Positions 28,012 to 37,074 of a stretch of DNA of 64,000 nucleotides are shown piece after piece (the stretch's first letter is position 1; each line of letters begins with the position of its first letter). The translations under genes were made by a program, and so were the position numbers. The notes under the pieces were generated by a model. That model ran no database searches and was not told the DNA's origin. It worked only from the letters and a program-made list of their open reading frames with translations. Origin of the DNA: RYN-230 sp963768945. Its GTDB lineage: Bacteria; Actinomycetota; Actinomycetes; Streptosporangiales; Streptosporangiaceae. The stretch is taken from the NCBI GenBank assembly GCA_963768945.1, contig CAVYJW010000008.1, positions 682,001 through 746,000 on the forward strand, written 5' to 3'.

Positions 28012-30270
28012 TCAGCCGGTCAGGGCGGCGAGCACCTGGGCGGCGATCTTGCCCCGGATCCGGGAACCGCCGACCGGGCCGCCGGACGCATCCACTACGT
28101 AGAACACGTCAACCGCCTCGGCGCCGAGCGTTTCCACCCGGGCCGCCTTCACGTCGAGGCCGCAGTCACCGAGGGCGCGGCCGATCCGCCACAGCAGCCC
28201 GGGGGCGTCGTGGGCCCGAACCTCCACCACCGTCGCGGTCCGCGACGCGTCGTCCAGCAGGGTGACCTTGGGCGGCGCTACCGGCACCGGTACCGGGGAT
28301 TCCCGGTACGCGCGCATCCGGCGCTCCAGCCGCTCCGCCACGTCGAGCCGCCCTTCCAGGGCCCGGCGCAGGTCGCTTGTGACCAGGTCCGCTTCGGGCG
28401 GGTCGCCGTATTCGGGGGCGACGGTGAAGGCGGCCACGGCCATGTTCCCGTGCGAGGTGGCGTTCGCGGAACGCACCGCCAGCCGGTGCGAGGCGAGCAC
28501 GCCCGCGGCCTGCCACAGCAGCCCGGGGCGGTCGGGGGCGACGATGGTCACCTCGGAGCCCTTCAGCCGGGCGGCGGGCACCCCTTCCTCGGCGAGCGCT
28601 GCCTGGTCCGGGCGCAGCGGCAGCGGCTCGGCCAGCACCTCCCCCGCCAGCCGGGACTCCACCCGCCGGACCAGGTCGCCGACCAGACCTTCCTTCCAGT
28701 CGTTCCAGGCGGCCGGGCCGGTTGCCTGGCCGTCCGCGATGGCCAGCGCGTGCAGCAGCTCGAGCAGCGGCCGGCCGCCGACCACGGAGGCCACCTGGGC
28801 CACCGTGACCGGGTCGTCGAGGTCACGGCGGGTCGCCGTCTGCGGCAGCAGCAGGTGATGCCGGACGGCCCCGGCGACCAGTTCCGCGTCGGATGGCCCG
28901 AGGCCGACCCGGCGGGCCACGTCCCGGGCCACGACCTCCCCGGTGACCCGGTGATCACCGGGCCATCCCTTGCCGATGTCGTGCATCAGGGCGGAGAGCA
29001 GCAGCAGATCGGGCCGGGCGACGTCCCGGGTGAGGACGGCCGCCCGGGACGCGGTTTCCACCAGGTGCCGGTCCACGGTGTAAGTGTGCAGGGGGTTGCG
29101 CTGGGGCCGGTTGCGGACCCGGTCCCAGTCCGGCAGCAGGCTCGCGACCAGGCCTTCCTGGTCGAGCGCCTCCCAGACCGGGACGGCGCCCGGGCCTGCG
29201 CCCAGCAGCGCGACCAGGGCGTCGCGGGCTTCCGGCGGCCAGGGCACCGGCAGCGGCGGGCACTCGGCCAGCCGGGTCAGCGTGCGCGGCGCGAGCGCCA
29301 GCGCGGCCTGGGCCGCCGCGGCCGCGGCGCGCAGCGGAAGCGCGGGGTCGGCAGCCGGATCGGCGGCCCGGGCCAGCACCACCTCACCGTCCTGCTCGAC
29401 CAGCCCGTCCGCCAGCGGGCGCCGCTGGGTCTTGCCCCGCTTCCTGCCACCGCGGCTGCGCTGGGCCTGCCGGAACGCCTGGTCCACCGAGTAGGCGACG
29501 GCGCGTCCGGACCCGGCGAGGTGGCGCATGAGCGCGTCCGCGTCCAGCAGCCCGAGTACCCGGGCCACCTCATCCTGTTCCTGCAGGACGAGCCGGTCGG
29601 TGGGGCGGCCGGTAATCTCGTGCAGCGCGTGTCGCGCGTCCATGATCGACTCGTACGCGGACCGGACCCGGGGCCCGGGGCCCGGGGCGACCCACGCCGC
29701 CGCGATGGCCTGGATCGCGTGCACGTCGCGCAGCCCGCCCCGCGCTTCCTTGAGGTCGGGCTCGAGCAGGAAAGCCAGCTCGCCGCTGCGCTGGGTCCGC
29801 TCCACGTGGAGCGCCTGCAGTTCGGCCAGCCTGGTGGCGGCCGAGGCACGCCAGTCCTCCAGGGCGCCGAGGCGCAGCGCGTTGGTGAGGTCGGGATCTC
29901 CCGCCACATGCCGGGCGTACAGCAGCCCGAGGATCACCTTCAGGTCGGTCCTGGCCACCCGGCGCGCTTCCGCCGTGGTGCGCACCGCGTGGTCGAGGCG
30001 GGCGCCGGAGTCCCAGATCGGGTACCAGATCCGGTCGGCCATCGCGGCGATGCCGTCGCGCCCGTCGTGCAGCAGCAGCACATCGAGGTCGCTGCCGGGG
30101 AGCAGCTCACGCCGCCCGTAGCCGCCCACGGCGACCAGCGCGACTCCCGGTTCCGCGCCCAGCAGGGATGCCAGCCAGCGGTCGGTTTCCGCACTCCGCC
30201 GGGCGCGGTCGGCGGCGAACGATGTCAGTGGTGGCCCTTCAGGCTGCGGACGGGCGGAGGGTGCGGACAT
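28012..30270 (-). CDS. glnD: PII nucleotidyltransferase / nucleotidyl-removing enzyme GlnD
   Basis: Modifies and demodifies the PII protein according to nitrogen status. In studied actinobacteria GlnD adenylylates GlnK. 752 residues from ATG 30270 (GTG 30273 also possible). Order: nucleotidyltransferase motif VGGYGRRELLPGSDLDVLLL (about 47-66); linker domain; HD domain (LMHDIGKGWPGDHRVTGE); two C-terminal ACT domains (VTIVAPDRPGLLWQAAGVL; VVEVRAHDAPGLLWRIGRAL). It follows glnK in the same direction with about a 65-base gap, consistent with a glnK-glnD operon. Confidence 0.95.
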   Translation of the reverse strand: MSAPSARPQPEGPPLTSFAADRARRSAETDRWLASLLGAEPGVALVAVGGYGRRELLPGSDLDVLLLHDGRDGIAAMADRIWYPIWDSGARLDHAVRTTAEARRVARTDLKVILGLLYARHVAGDPDLTNALRLGALEDWRASAATRLAELQALHVERTQRSGELAFLLEPDLKEARGGLRDVHAIQAIAAAWVAPGPGPRVRSAYESIMDARHALHEITGRPTDRLVLQEQDEVARVLGLLDADALMRHLAGSGRAVAYSVDQAFRQAQRSRGGRKRGKTQRRPLADGLVEQDGEVVLARAADPAADPALPLRAAAAAAQAALALAPRTLTRLAECPPLPVPWPPEARDALVALLGAGPGAVPVWEALDQEGLVASLLPDWDRVRNRPQRNPLHTYTVDRHLVETASRAAVLTRDVARPDLLLLSALMHDIGKGWPGDHRVTGEVVARDVARRVGLGPSDAELVAGAVRHHLLLPQTATRRDLDDPVTVAQVASVVGGRPLLELLHALAIADGQATGPAAWNDWKEGLVGDLVRRVESRLAGEVLAEPLPLRPDQAALAEEGVPAARLKGSEVTIVAPDRPGLLWQAAGVLASHRLAVRSANATSHGNMAVAAFTVAPEYGDPPEADLVTSDLRRALEGRLDVAERLERRMRAYRESPVPVPVAPPKVTLLDDASRTATVVEVRAHDAPGLLWRIGRALGDCGLDVKAARVETLGAEAVDVFYVVDASGGPVGGSRIRGKIAAQVLAALTG

Positions 30271-30335
30271 CACGTCTGCCCAACCCCCCGACCCGTACTG
30301 CGCACTTCCGATCAGACCTCTATCGCTAATAAGGG

Positions 30336-30674
30336 CTACAGCGCGCCTGAACCGCGCTCACCAGTCCGGACTCGCACAACCGCGTCAACGGGAACGGCCC
30401 AGACCTTCCCGTCCCCAATACGTCCAGTCTGAGCCGCCTTGACGATGACGCCGATCAGGTCGTCGGCGTCCTCGTCGTCCGCGAGCACTTCCAGCCTTAC
30501 CTTGGGCACCAGGTCAACCTGGTACTCAGCGCCTCGGTAGACCTCGGTGTGACCGCGCTGGCGGCCGTAGCCGCTGGCCTCACTCACAGTCATCCCATGG
30601 ACACCAAAGGCCTGCAACGCCGCCTTCACCTCGTCCAGCTTGAACGGCTTGATCACGGCAGTGATGAGCTTCAT
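30336..30674 (-). CDS. glnK: nitrogen regulatory protein PII (GlnK/GlnB)
   Basis: 112 residues from ATG 30674, the PII length. MKLITAVIKPFKLDEVKAAL opens the protein. The T-loop GYGRQRGHTEVYRGAEYQVD contains Tyr51, the usual modification site. C-terminal GRIGDGKVWAVPVDAVVRVRTGERG binds the nucleotide. AAGGTGG lies upstream. In many actinobacteria amtB precedes glnK. Here no amtB is present and a nitric oxide synthase remnant lies upstream instead. The symbol glnB would also be acceptable. Confidence 0.95.
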   Translation of the reverse strand: MKLITAVIKPFKLDEVKAALQAFGVHGMTVSEASGYGRQRGHTEVYRGAEYQVDLVPKVRLEVLADDEDADDLIGVIVKAAQTGRIGDGKVWAVPVDAVVRVRTGERGSGAL

Positions 30675-30725
30675 GCGACCACCTTCTCGGGGCACCCTGT
30701 CCTGTGCCGACCTTCCGCCTAAGGC

Positions 30726-30763
30726 GTTTCGCCCGCCATCACAGAGTGTTTCGGGGGAGTGAA
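30726..30763 (-). promoter_or_regulatory. candidate GlnR box upstream of glnK
   Basis: On the minus strand the pattern TTCAC-N6-GAAAC-N6-TGATG-N6-GAAAC begins at 30763 and ends at 30726, about 50 bases before the glnK start. The actinobacterial GlnR box is gTnAC-N6-GAAAC-N6-gTnAC-N6-GAAAC. Both GAAAC half-sites and the first gTnAC (four of five) match with exact 11-base spacing. The third element is poor. Nitrogen-limitation control of glnK-glnD is the natural reading. Confidence 0.6.
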
Positions 30764-30779
30764 AGACGTGTGTCACATG

Positions 30780-31230
30780 TTACGGGCAAGTTTCGCCGCC
30801 GGACGGCGCCGGAACGACCGGGAGTTTCCGGTGATGCCGGGCGTAAGCCGGGTACAGCTGCGCATCTGAATAGTAACGGTGGAACACCTCGGTGGCCGAG
30901 CCGGAGATCGGCGGCACGATCCACGTCCTGTCGGCCGGGCAGATCCGCCCGGCCCGCTCTTCCCGGGCCAGGTGGGTCAGGAAACGGCGTGACTCCGTCT
31001 GGTGGTCGGCGATCGTCACGCCGGCCGTCTCGAACGAGTGCAGCACCGCGAGATTGAGCTCCACGAGCGCCAGGTCGCGCCAGAGCGAGCGGTCCCGGGC
31101 GGTGTCCGGTCCCATCCGGGCCGCGATTTCGGGCAGCTGGTTGTAACGACCGGGATCCGCCAGGTTGCGGGCGCCGATCTCGGTGCCCATGTACCAGCCG
31201 TTGAACGGGGCCGCCGGGTAACCAGACGAC
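30780..31230 (-). pseudogene. nos: C-terminal remnant of bacterial nitric oxide synthase oxygenase
   Basis: About 150 residues closely match the last 40 percent of bacterial NOS. Segments include YPAAPFNGWYMGTEIGARNL (substrate and haem region), LWRDLALVELNLAVLHSFE, WIVPPISGSATEVFHRYY and the end near YPAYARHH. The N-terminal two fifths or more, including the haem-ligating Cys region (RCIGR in homologues), is absent. Upstream of about 31230 the sequence becomes low-complexity. The protein could not bind haem in the normal way, so the gene is dead. Its last codons come close to the candidate GlnR box of glnK. Confidence 0.85.
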
Positions 31231-31310
31231 TGTCCGGCATCTCTCCAGACCGGGCAGCTCACCAGACAACATCGCGGCCACCTCCGCGCGCCAAGTGACC
31301 GGCGGGCGGG

Positions 31311-31414
31311 GCGGCCGGCTGGCAGGCAGGCGGGCGCTGGCGGGCAGCACGGCGGGCGCTGGCGGGCGCTGGCGGGCAGCACGGCGGGCGCTGGCGGGCG
31401 CTGGCGGGCAGCAC
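31311..31414. repeat. GC-rich short tandem repeat
   Basis: Repeated CGGGCGCTGG and GCGGGCAGCACG decamers, partly arranged as a unit of about 32 bases seen two to three times. It sits just beyond the truncated 5' end of the NOS remnant and may mark the deletion junction. Confidence 0.7.
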
Positions 31415-31703
31415 CAATCGGTTGATCACGGACTCACCGTCACACCCTTCTCGATGGCGCATATTGGCAAGCTGCTCCGGCGACCCTTTCCGTCCACGGT
31501 CGTGCGGGAAGGCGCTGCCTTCGCCCACGAAGAACTCGCATAGCCCGTACCCGTGTGGCCTGCGGGGCGGATGTTATAGGTGTGAAGGGGAGACGGGCAG
31601 CCGGCTGACGTGATCAGACGATCAGTGTTGCCCCAACGACACCATTCGTTTGATCACCACCATCGCCGCGCCTTTTGACGGCACATATTGACAGCGCTGC
31701 TCC
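31412..31703. repeat. diverged direct duplication (31412-31478 and 31640-31703)
   Basis: Two segments of about 65 bases share order and orientation: CACCAATCGGTTGATCAC versus CACCATTCGTTTGATCAC, then GCGCATATTGGCA versus GCACATATTGACA, then GCTGCTCC in both. The 160 bases between them and the 80 bases to ftsY hold no recognisable gene. The function is unknown. They may be remnants of a duplicated gene end or mobile-element ends. Confidence 0.5.
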
Positions 31704-31784
31704 ACCGCCGCGTTGCCGCACCCATGCGAGTCGTCCTGGGGCGCGGACGGAGCGTGCGCGCAGGGGGCGAGAGAGGACCCGTCC

Positions 31785-32978
31785 TTAGCCGCCGATGATG
31801 GCGTCGACGAAGGCTTCGGGCTCGAACGGGGCCAGGTCGTCGGGGCCCTCACCGAGCCCAACCAGCTTGACCGGGACGCCTAGCTCGCGCTGGACCGCGA
31901 TGACGATGCCGCCCTTGGCCGTCCCATCCAGCTTGGTCAGCACGATCCCGGTCACGTCCACCGCCTCGGCGAACACGCGTGCCTGGCGGAGGCCGTTCTG
32001 GCCGGTGGTGGCGTCCAGGACGAGCAGGACCTCATCCACGGTGGCCCGCTTCTCGATGACCCGCTTGATCTTTCCGAGCTCGTCCATGAGGCCGGTCTTG
32101 GTGTGCAGCCGCCCGGCGGTGTCCACGATGACGGTGCTGGCCCGCTCGTCGATGCCGACCGCGACCGCCTCGAACGCCACGCTGGCCGGGTCCGCTCCCT
32201 CCCGGTCGGACCGGACCACTTGTGCCCCGATCCGCTCGCCCCACGTCTGTAGCTGGTCGGCGGCGGCGGCGCGGAACGTGTCAGCCGCGCCGAGCACCAC
32301 AGTCTGGCCCTCGCCGATGAGGGCGCGGCCGAGCTTCCCGGCCACCGTGGTCTTGCCCGTGCCGTTGACCCCCACGATGAGCACGATGGAAGGCCGGTCC
32401 CCGCGCGAGCCGGTGTGCAGGGTCCGGTCCATCCCCGGCCCGATCTGCCCGATGAGCTCGTTGCGCAGCATGGTGCGCACCGCGTCTGGATCGCGGGTGC
32501 CGGTGACCTTGACCTGGGTCCGCAGTTCCTCGGTGATCTGGCGGGACGGCGCGACACCCATGTCCGCGGTGATCAGAGTGTCCTCGATGTCCTCCCATGC
32601 CTGGTCGTCCAGGGTGTCTCGGGAGAGCAGGTTGAGCAGGGCCGAGCCGAACCCGCCGCGGGAGGCAGCGAGCCTGCCGCGCAGCCGGGTGAGGCGGCCG
32701 CGCATCGGGGCCGGGGCCTCCTCGCGCAGCCTCGGCTCGGGCGCGGGCGGGAGCACCGCCGTGGACGTGCCGCCGCCTCCCTCCCCGTCGGCCTGGCCGG
32801 CCGGAGGAGCCCTGGTCTGGCCAGCAGGAGGAGCTCCGGTCTGCCTCGCCTCTGGTCCGGCCACGGGCGGCCGGGGCGGCGCGCTGACCCGGCGGCGGCG
32901 CGGGACCACCAGGAACGTGGTCCCCAGCCCGGCGACCAGCAGGACGGCGACAACGATGAGAATGATCACAAGTTCCAT
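31785..32978 (-). CDS. ftsY: signal recognition particle receptor FtsY
   Basis: Membrane receptor for Ffh-ribosome complexes. 397 residues. The N-terminal membrane anchor (VIILIVVAVLLVAGLGTTFLV) is followed by a Pro/Ala/Gly-rich linker (about 28-90) and the NG GTPase domain: GVNGTGKTTVAGKLG, ADTFRAAAADQL, DTAGRLHTKTGLMDEL, TKLDGTAKGG, and the closing GLGEGPDDLAPFEPEAFVDA. The order ffh ... ftsY-smc is the usual actinobacterial neighbourhood, here split by glnD-glnK. Confidence 0.96.
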   Translation of the reverse strand: MELVIILIVVAVLLVAGLGTTFLVVPRRRRVSAPPRPPVAGPEARQTGAPPAGQTRAPPAGQADGEGGGGTSTAVLPPAPEPRLREEAPAPMRGRLTRLRGRLAASRGGFGSALLNLLSRDTLDDQAWEDIEDTLITADMGVAPSRQITEELRTQVKVTGTRDPDAVRTMLRNELIGQIGPGMDRTLHTGSRGDRPSIVLIVGVNGTGKTTVAGKLGRALIGEGQTVVLGAADTFRAAAADQLQTWGERIGAQVVRSDREGADPASVAFEAVAVGIDERASTVIVDTAGRLHTKTGLMDELGKIKRVIEKRATVDEVLLVLDATTGQNGLRQARVFAEAVDVTGIVLTKLDGTAKGGIVIAVQRELGVPVKLVGLGEGPDDLAPFEPEAFVDAIIGG

Positions 32979-33096
32979 AACGGCCCTAGTCTGGCAGACG
33001 CAGGAACGTGCGTCGCGCGGCCACGGCCCGGGTCACGGGCATCGCGCCCCGTGGTTACAGCACTGTCCCACCAGCCACGTGTCTACCCGCGCTGCG

Positions 33097-33234
33097 CGGT
33101 CCCGAGCAGGGTCGGAGTGCGGTCCCGAGCACGGTCGGAGTCCGGTCCCGAGCACGGTCGTAGTGCGGTCCCGAGCACGGTCGGAGTGCGGTCCCGAGCA
33201 GGGTCGGAGTGCGGTCTGAAACACAGTCCGGAGT
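33097..33234. repeat. 23-bp tandem repeat, five to six units
   Basis: Units of 23 bases start at 33097, 33120, 33143, 33166 and 33189, with a degenerate sixth at 33212. The core is GGTCCCGAGCACGGTCGGAG. It fills most of the smc-ftsY gap (32979-33279). The unit length is not a multiple of 3, so a coding role is unlikely. The array lies in what should be the ftsY promoter region. Confidence 0.85.
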
Positions 33235-33279
33235 CAGGTCCGGTGTGCGCCGCGCCCGGCCAGTCCGTCCCGGCAGGGG

Positions 33280-36200
33280 TCAGGCCGTCTCGCGCTCGCG
33301 CAGCCGCTGGCTGACGACGGCCGAGACCCCGTCGCCGCGCATGCTGATCCCGTAGAGCGCGTCGGCGATCTCCATGGTGCGCTTCTGGTGAGTGATGATC
33401 AGGAGCTGGGACGCCGACCGCAGTTCCTCGAAGATGTGCAGTAGGCGCTGCATATTCGTGTCGTCGAGTGCGGCCTCGACCTCGTCGAGGACGTAGAACG
33501 GCGAGGGCCGGGCCTTGAAGATGGCCAGCAGGAAGGCAATCGCGGTCAGCGACCGCTCGCCGCCGGACAGGAGCGACATCCGCTTGACCTTCTTGCCCGG
33601 CGGCCTGGCCTCGAAGTCGATGCCGGTGGCCAGCATGTCGTCGGGCTCGGTGAGGATCAGCCGCCCCTCACCGCCGGGGAACAGCCTGGAGAAGATCCCC
33701 TCGAATTCCCGGGCGGTGTCCTCGAAGGCCGACGCGAACACCTCCTGGACCCGGTCGTCCACTTCCTTGACGACAGTCAGCAGGTCGCGGCGGGTCTTCT
33801 TGAGGTCCTCGAGCTGGGTAGCCAGGAACGCGTGCCGTTCTTCCAGGGCCGCGAATTCCTCCAGCGCGAGCGGGTTCACCTTGCCGAGCTGGTCGAGCTG
33901 GCGCTGGGCCCCGGCGGCCCGGCGCTCCTGCTCGGCCCGTACGTACGGGATCGTCCCGGTCAGCACCTGCTGTTCCTCGGTGGGTGGGGCCGGCGGCGGT
34001 ACCAGGAGACTCCCGTTGCTGGCGCCCTCAGTGACCTCCTGCCCGTCCAGCGGGGCGCCCATGGGGTCATCGGCACCCCCGGCCATCTCAGCGGCCAGCA
34101 CCGGGCTGCTGGCCGGGGAATCGGGGCTGATGACGGGGACCGGGACGTCGGGGCCGTAGTCGGCGACCAGTTCTTCCGCCGAGACCGCGAACTCCTCGGC
34201 CGCCCGGGCCGCCAGCTGCTCGAGCCGCATCCGGTGCTCGGCCCGGGCCATCTCGGTGCCGTGCGCGGCGTCCACGACGCGGTCGAACTCGGCGGCGAGC
34301 TCGCGGACCTGGATGCGCACTTCCTTCAGCGCCACCGCCCGGCCCTTGCTGGCCTGCTCGGCCGCCTGCCGCTGCTCGCTGGCGGCAGCCAGCGAGCAGG
34401 CCAGCCGGGCCAGCGCGTGCGCGGCGCCGTCGGCCACCGCCCGGGCCACCACAGCCTGCCGCTCACGCTGGATCCTCCGGGCCGCCGCGCGCTGCGCGGC
34501 CTGCCGCTCCGTCGCGGCCGCAGCGACCAGGGCATCGGCCCGGCCGGCGATCGCCCGGAGCCGTTCCTCGGCGGTCCTGACCTCCAGCCGCGCTTCCATC
34601 TCGGCGTTCCGCGCGGCCGTCACCTGCCCGGACAGGGCCTCCCGGTCAGGGGCCAGATCCCCCTCCCGCGGGCCGGTGGCCTCGGCAGGCCCGGGGCTGG
34701 GCTGGCCGTCGGCGTCCTGGCCGGCCTCAGCCTCGGCCAGGCTCGCTTCGAGCTGGGCGACCGAGGCCTGGCTCGCCTCGTGGGCGCGGTGGGCCTGGTC
34801 AATGGCGGCCTGGAGCCGCTGCGCCTCGTCGCGGGCGGCCCGGGCCGCGCCCGCGAGCCGGCCGAGCCGGCCAGAGACCTCCGCGGCCGCCGCGTCCACC
34901 TCGCCGAGCGCCGCCTGGGCCTTGGCCACGACCTGACGGGCTCGGTCTTCGGCCTCCGCGGCCAGCGCGAGCTGCTCGGCGGCCTGCTTGCAGCGCTCTT
35001 CCACGGCCTCCAGCCCGGCCGCGGCCTCGTCAGCCACGCCGCGCAGGGTGAACTCACTGGCGGGGCGGGCCGAGCCGCCTGAGGCCCAGTGCGCACCTAG
35101 CACGTCGCCCTGCCGGGTGACGACCCGCAGCTCCGGGTGGGTGCGGACCAGTTCCCGGGCCTGGGCCAGGTCGGCGGCCACGACGATGCCGGACAGCAGG
35201 CCGGCCAGCGCAGGCGCCAACCCGTCCTGGGCCCGCACCAGCCCGAGGGCGGGATGGGCACCATCCGGCAACCGGATGCCCGGCGGTACTCCCCGGTCGG
35301 CGGGCCGGGCCGCGTCTCCGGCCGCAGGCGCGTGATCAGCCGACCCGGCCGCGATCACCAGGCCAGCACTGCCCGCGTCTTCGCCCTTGAGCCCCTCCAG
35401 GATGGCTACCGCGGCATCGAGGCCCGTCACCGCCACCGCGTCCGCCGCCCCGCCCAGGGCCGCCGCGATGGCTTCCTGGGCCCCGGCGTCCACACTCACC
35501 AGCGCCGCGACGGCCCCGAGCACGCCGGGATATTTCTCCGGGTCAGCCAGCAGCGTCCCGGAGGCATCCTTGCCGGTACGCAGCGCGTGCACGCCTTCCC
35601 GCAGCGCCTGGACCCGGGCCTGCAGCGCGGCCCGCTGGCCGCTGGACTCACGCTCGGCGGCGCGGCGCTCAGTGACCAGCGCGGAGGCCTCGGCCAGCAG
35701 GACGGTGGCTCGTTCGTGCTCCCCGGTCAGCCCGGCCCGGTCGTCGTCCCGGCCGGCGCAAAGCTCCTGCAGCTCCTCGTACTCCCGCCGGGCTTGCTCG
35801 GCCCGCGTGCGGGCCTGCTCGACCGCGTCGGCCAGCCGGCCGGCTTCCTCGTGGGCGGCAGACGCCTTGCTGCGTGCAGCTCCCACCTGGGCACGCAGCC
35901 GGGACAGGCGCTCGGCCCGCACGGCCTCGGCCCGGGCACTGGCCGCCAGCCGCCGTTCCTCCTCGGCGAGGGCGGACTCCGACGCGGCGCGCTGGGCGGT
36001 AACGGCGGACAGCTGCTCCCGCGCCGTCTCCAGCCGCTCACCGAGGACCGCCTCCTGCTCGCGGAGGGTCTCCGCCTCGGCCTCCAGTTCCTGGGGATCG
36101 CGTCCTGGGCGCGGCGCGTCCGGCTGAGCTGCCAGGTGACTGTGCCGCTCCTGGGCCAGGCTGGCCACGCCGCGGAGCCGTTCGGAGAGAGCAGACAGTG

Positions 36201-37074
36201 CGAACCAGGCCTCCTGCGCGGCGGCGAGGCGGGGAGCGTGCTGCTGCTCGTCGCTGTCGAGCTCAGCTTCCCGCTGGCGCGCCTGGGTCAGGACCCGCTC
36301 CAGCTCGGCGCGGCGGGCCAGTGCGGCCACCTCGTCGGTCTGGTCCCGTTTCAGCTCGGCGGACGCGGTCACGTAGTCGTCGGCGAGCAGCCGGAGCCGG
36401 GAGTCCCGGAGGTCGGCCTGGATGACTGCAGCCCGGCGGGCGATAGCCGCCTGGCGGCCGAGCGGCTTGAGGCGGCGCTTCAGCTCCGCGGTCAGGTCCA
36501 CCAGCCTGGTCAGGTTGGCTTGCATCGCCTCGAGCTTGCGCAGCGCCTTCTCCTTGCGGCGGCGATGCTTCAGCACCCCGGCCGCTTCCTCGATCAGCGC
36601 CCGCCGGGCCTCAGGCCCGGCGTGGAGCACCTGGTCGAGCTGGCCCTGGCCGACGATCACGTGCATCTCGCGGCCCAGGCCCGAGTCGGACAGGAGTTCC
36701 TGGACGTCGAGCAGGCGGCAGTGATCACCGTTGATCGAGTACTCGCTCTGCCCGGACCGGAAGAGCAGGCGGCTGATCGTTACCTCGGCGTACTCGATGG
36801 GCAGCGCGCCGTCGCTGTTGTCGATGGTGAGCGTGACTTCAGCCCGGCCCAGCGGGGGACGCGACGCGGTCCCGGCGAAGACCACGTCCTCCATCTTGCC
36901 GCCGCGCAGGGTCTTCACTCCCTGCTCGCCCATCACCCAGGAGAAGGCGTCCACCACGTTGGATTTGCCCGATCCGTTGGGACCGACGATGCAGGTGATG
37001 CCGGGCTCGAAGCGCATGGTGGTGGAGGAGGCGAACGATTTGAAGCCGCGCAGGGTGAGGGTCTTCAGGTACAC
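33280..37074 (-). CDS. smc: chromosome segregation protein SMC
   Basis: 1264 residues, condensin ATPase. Head: Walker A GPNGSGKSNVVDAFSWVMGE (about 32-51), Q-loop region, and C-terminal signature LLSGGERSLTAIAFLLAIFK with Walker B FYVLDEVEAALDD. Two long Ala/Glu/Arg-rich coiled coils (about 170-500 and 670-1030) flank the hinge (about 510-660, YPGVLGAVAALVSVDAGAQE). An unusual Pro/Ser/Gly-rich, non-coiled segment (about 995-1055; VPVPVISPDSPASSPVLAAE) interrupts the second coil near the head. It probably partners ScpA and ScpB, whose genes are not in the window. Confidence 0.97.
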   Translation of the reverse strand: MYLKTLTLRGFKSFASSTTMRFEPGITCIVGPNGSGKSNVVDAFSWVMGEQGVKTLRGGKMEDVVFAGTASRPPLGRAEVTLTIDNSDGALPIEYAEVTISRLLFRSGQSEYSINGDHCRLLDVQELLSDSGLGREMHVIVGQGQLDQVLHAGPEARRALIEEAAGVLKHRRRKEKALRKLEAMQANLTRLVDLTAELKRRLKPLGRQAAIARRAAVIQADLRDSRLRLLADDYVTASAELKRDQTDEVAALARRAELERVLTQARQREAELDSDEQQHAPRLAAAQEAWFALSALSERLRGVASLAQERHSHLAAQPDAPRPGRDPQELEAEAETLREQEAVLGERLETAREQLSAVTAQRAASESALAEEERRLAASARAEAVRAERLSRLRAQVGAARSKASAAHEEAGRLADAVEQARTRAEQARREYEELQELCAGRDDDRAGLTGEHERATVLLAEASALVTERRAAERESSGQRAALQARVQALREGVHALRTGKDASGTLLADPEKYPGVLGAVAALVSVDAGAQEAIAAALGGAADAVAVTGLDAAVAILEGLKGEDAGSAGLVIAAGSADHAPAAGDAARPADRGVPPGIRLPDGAHPALGLVRAQDGLAPALAGLLSGIVVAADLAQARELVRTHPELRVVTRQGDVLGAHWASGGSARPASEFTLRGVADEAAAGLEAVEERCKQAAEQLALAAEAEDRARQVVAKAQAALGEVDAAAAEVSGRLGRLAGAARAARDEAQRLQAAIDQAHRAHEASQASVAQLEASLAEAEAGQDADGQPSPGPAEATGPREGDLAPDREALSGQVTAARNAEMEARLEVRTAEERLRAIAGRADALVAAAATERQAAQRAAARRIQRERQAVVARAVADGAAHALARLACSLAAASEQRQAAEQASKGRAVALKEVRIQVRELAAEFDRVVDAAHGTEMARAEHRMRLEQLAARAAEEFAVSAEELVADYGPDVPVPVISPDSPASSPVLAAEMAGGADDPMGAPLDGQEVTEGASNGSLLVPPPAPPTEEQQVLTGTIPYVRAEQERRAAGAQRQLDQLGKVNPLALEEFAALEERHAFLATQLEDLKKTRRDLLTVVKEVDDRVQEVFASAFEDTAREFEGIFSRLFPGGEGRLILTEPDDMLATGIDFEARPPGKKVKRMSLLSGGERSLTAIAFLLAIFKARPSPFYVLDEVEAALDDTNMQRLLHIFEELRSASQLLIITHQKRTMEIADALYGISMRGDGVSAVVSQRLRERETA

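Noticed and set aside
27040..30432. Very long + strand open frame (over 1100 codons)
   Set aside because: It is antisense to ffh and glnD, which have clear family motifs. Its composition (Arg/Gly/His/Gln/Val-rich) is that of GC-rich shadow frames.
33097..33234. Possible CRISPR array
   Set aside because: The 23-bp units are contiguous with no spacers, and no cas genes are in the window.
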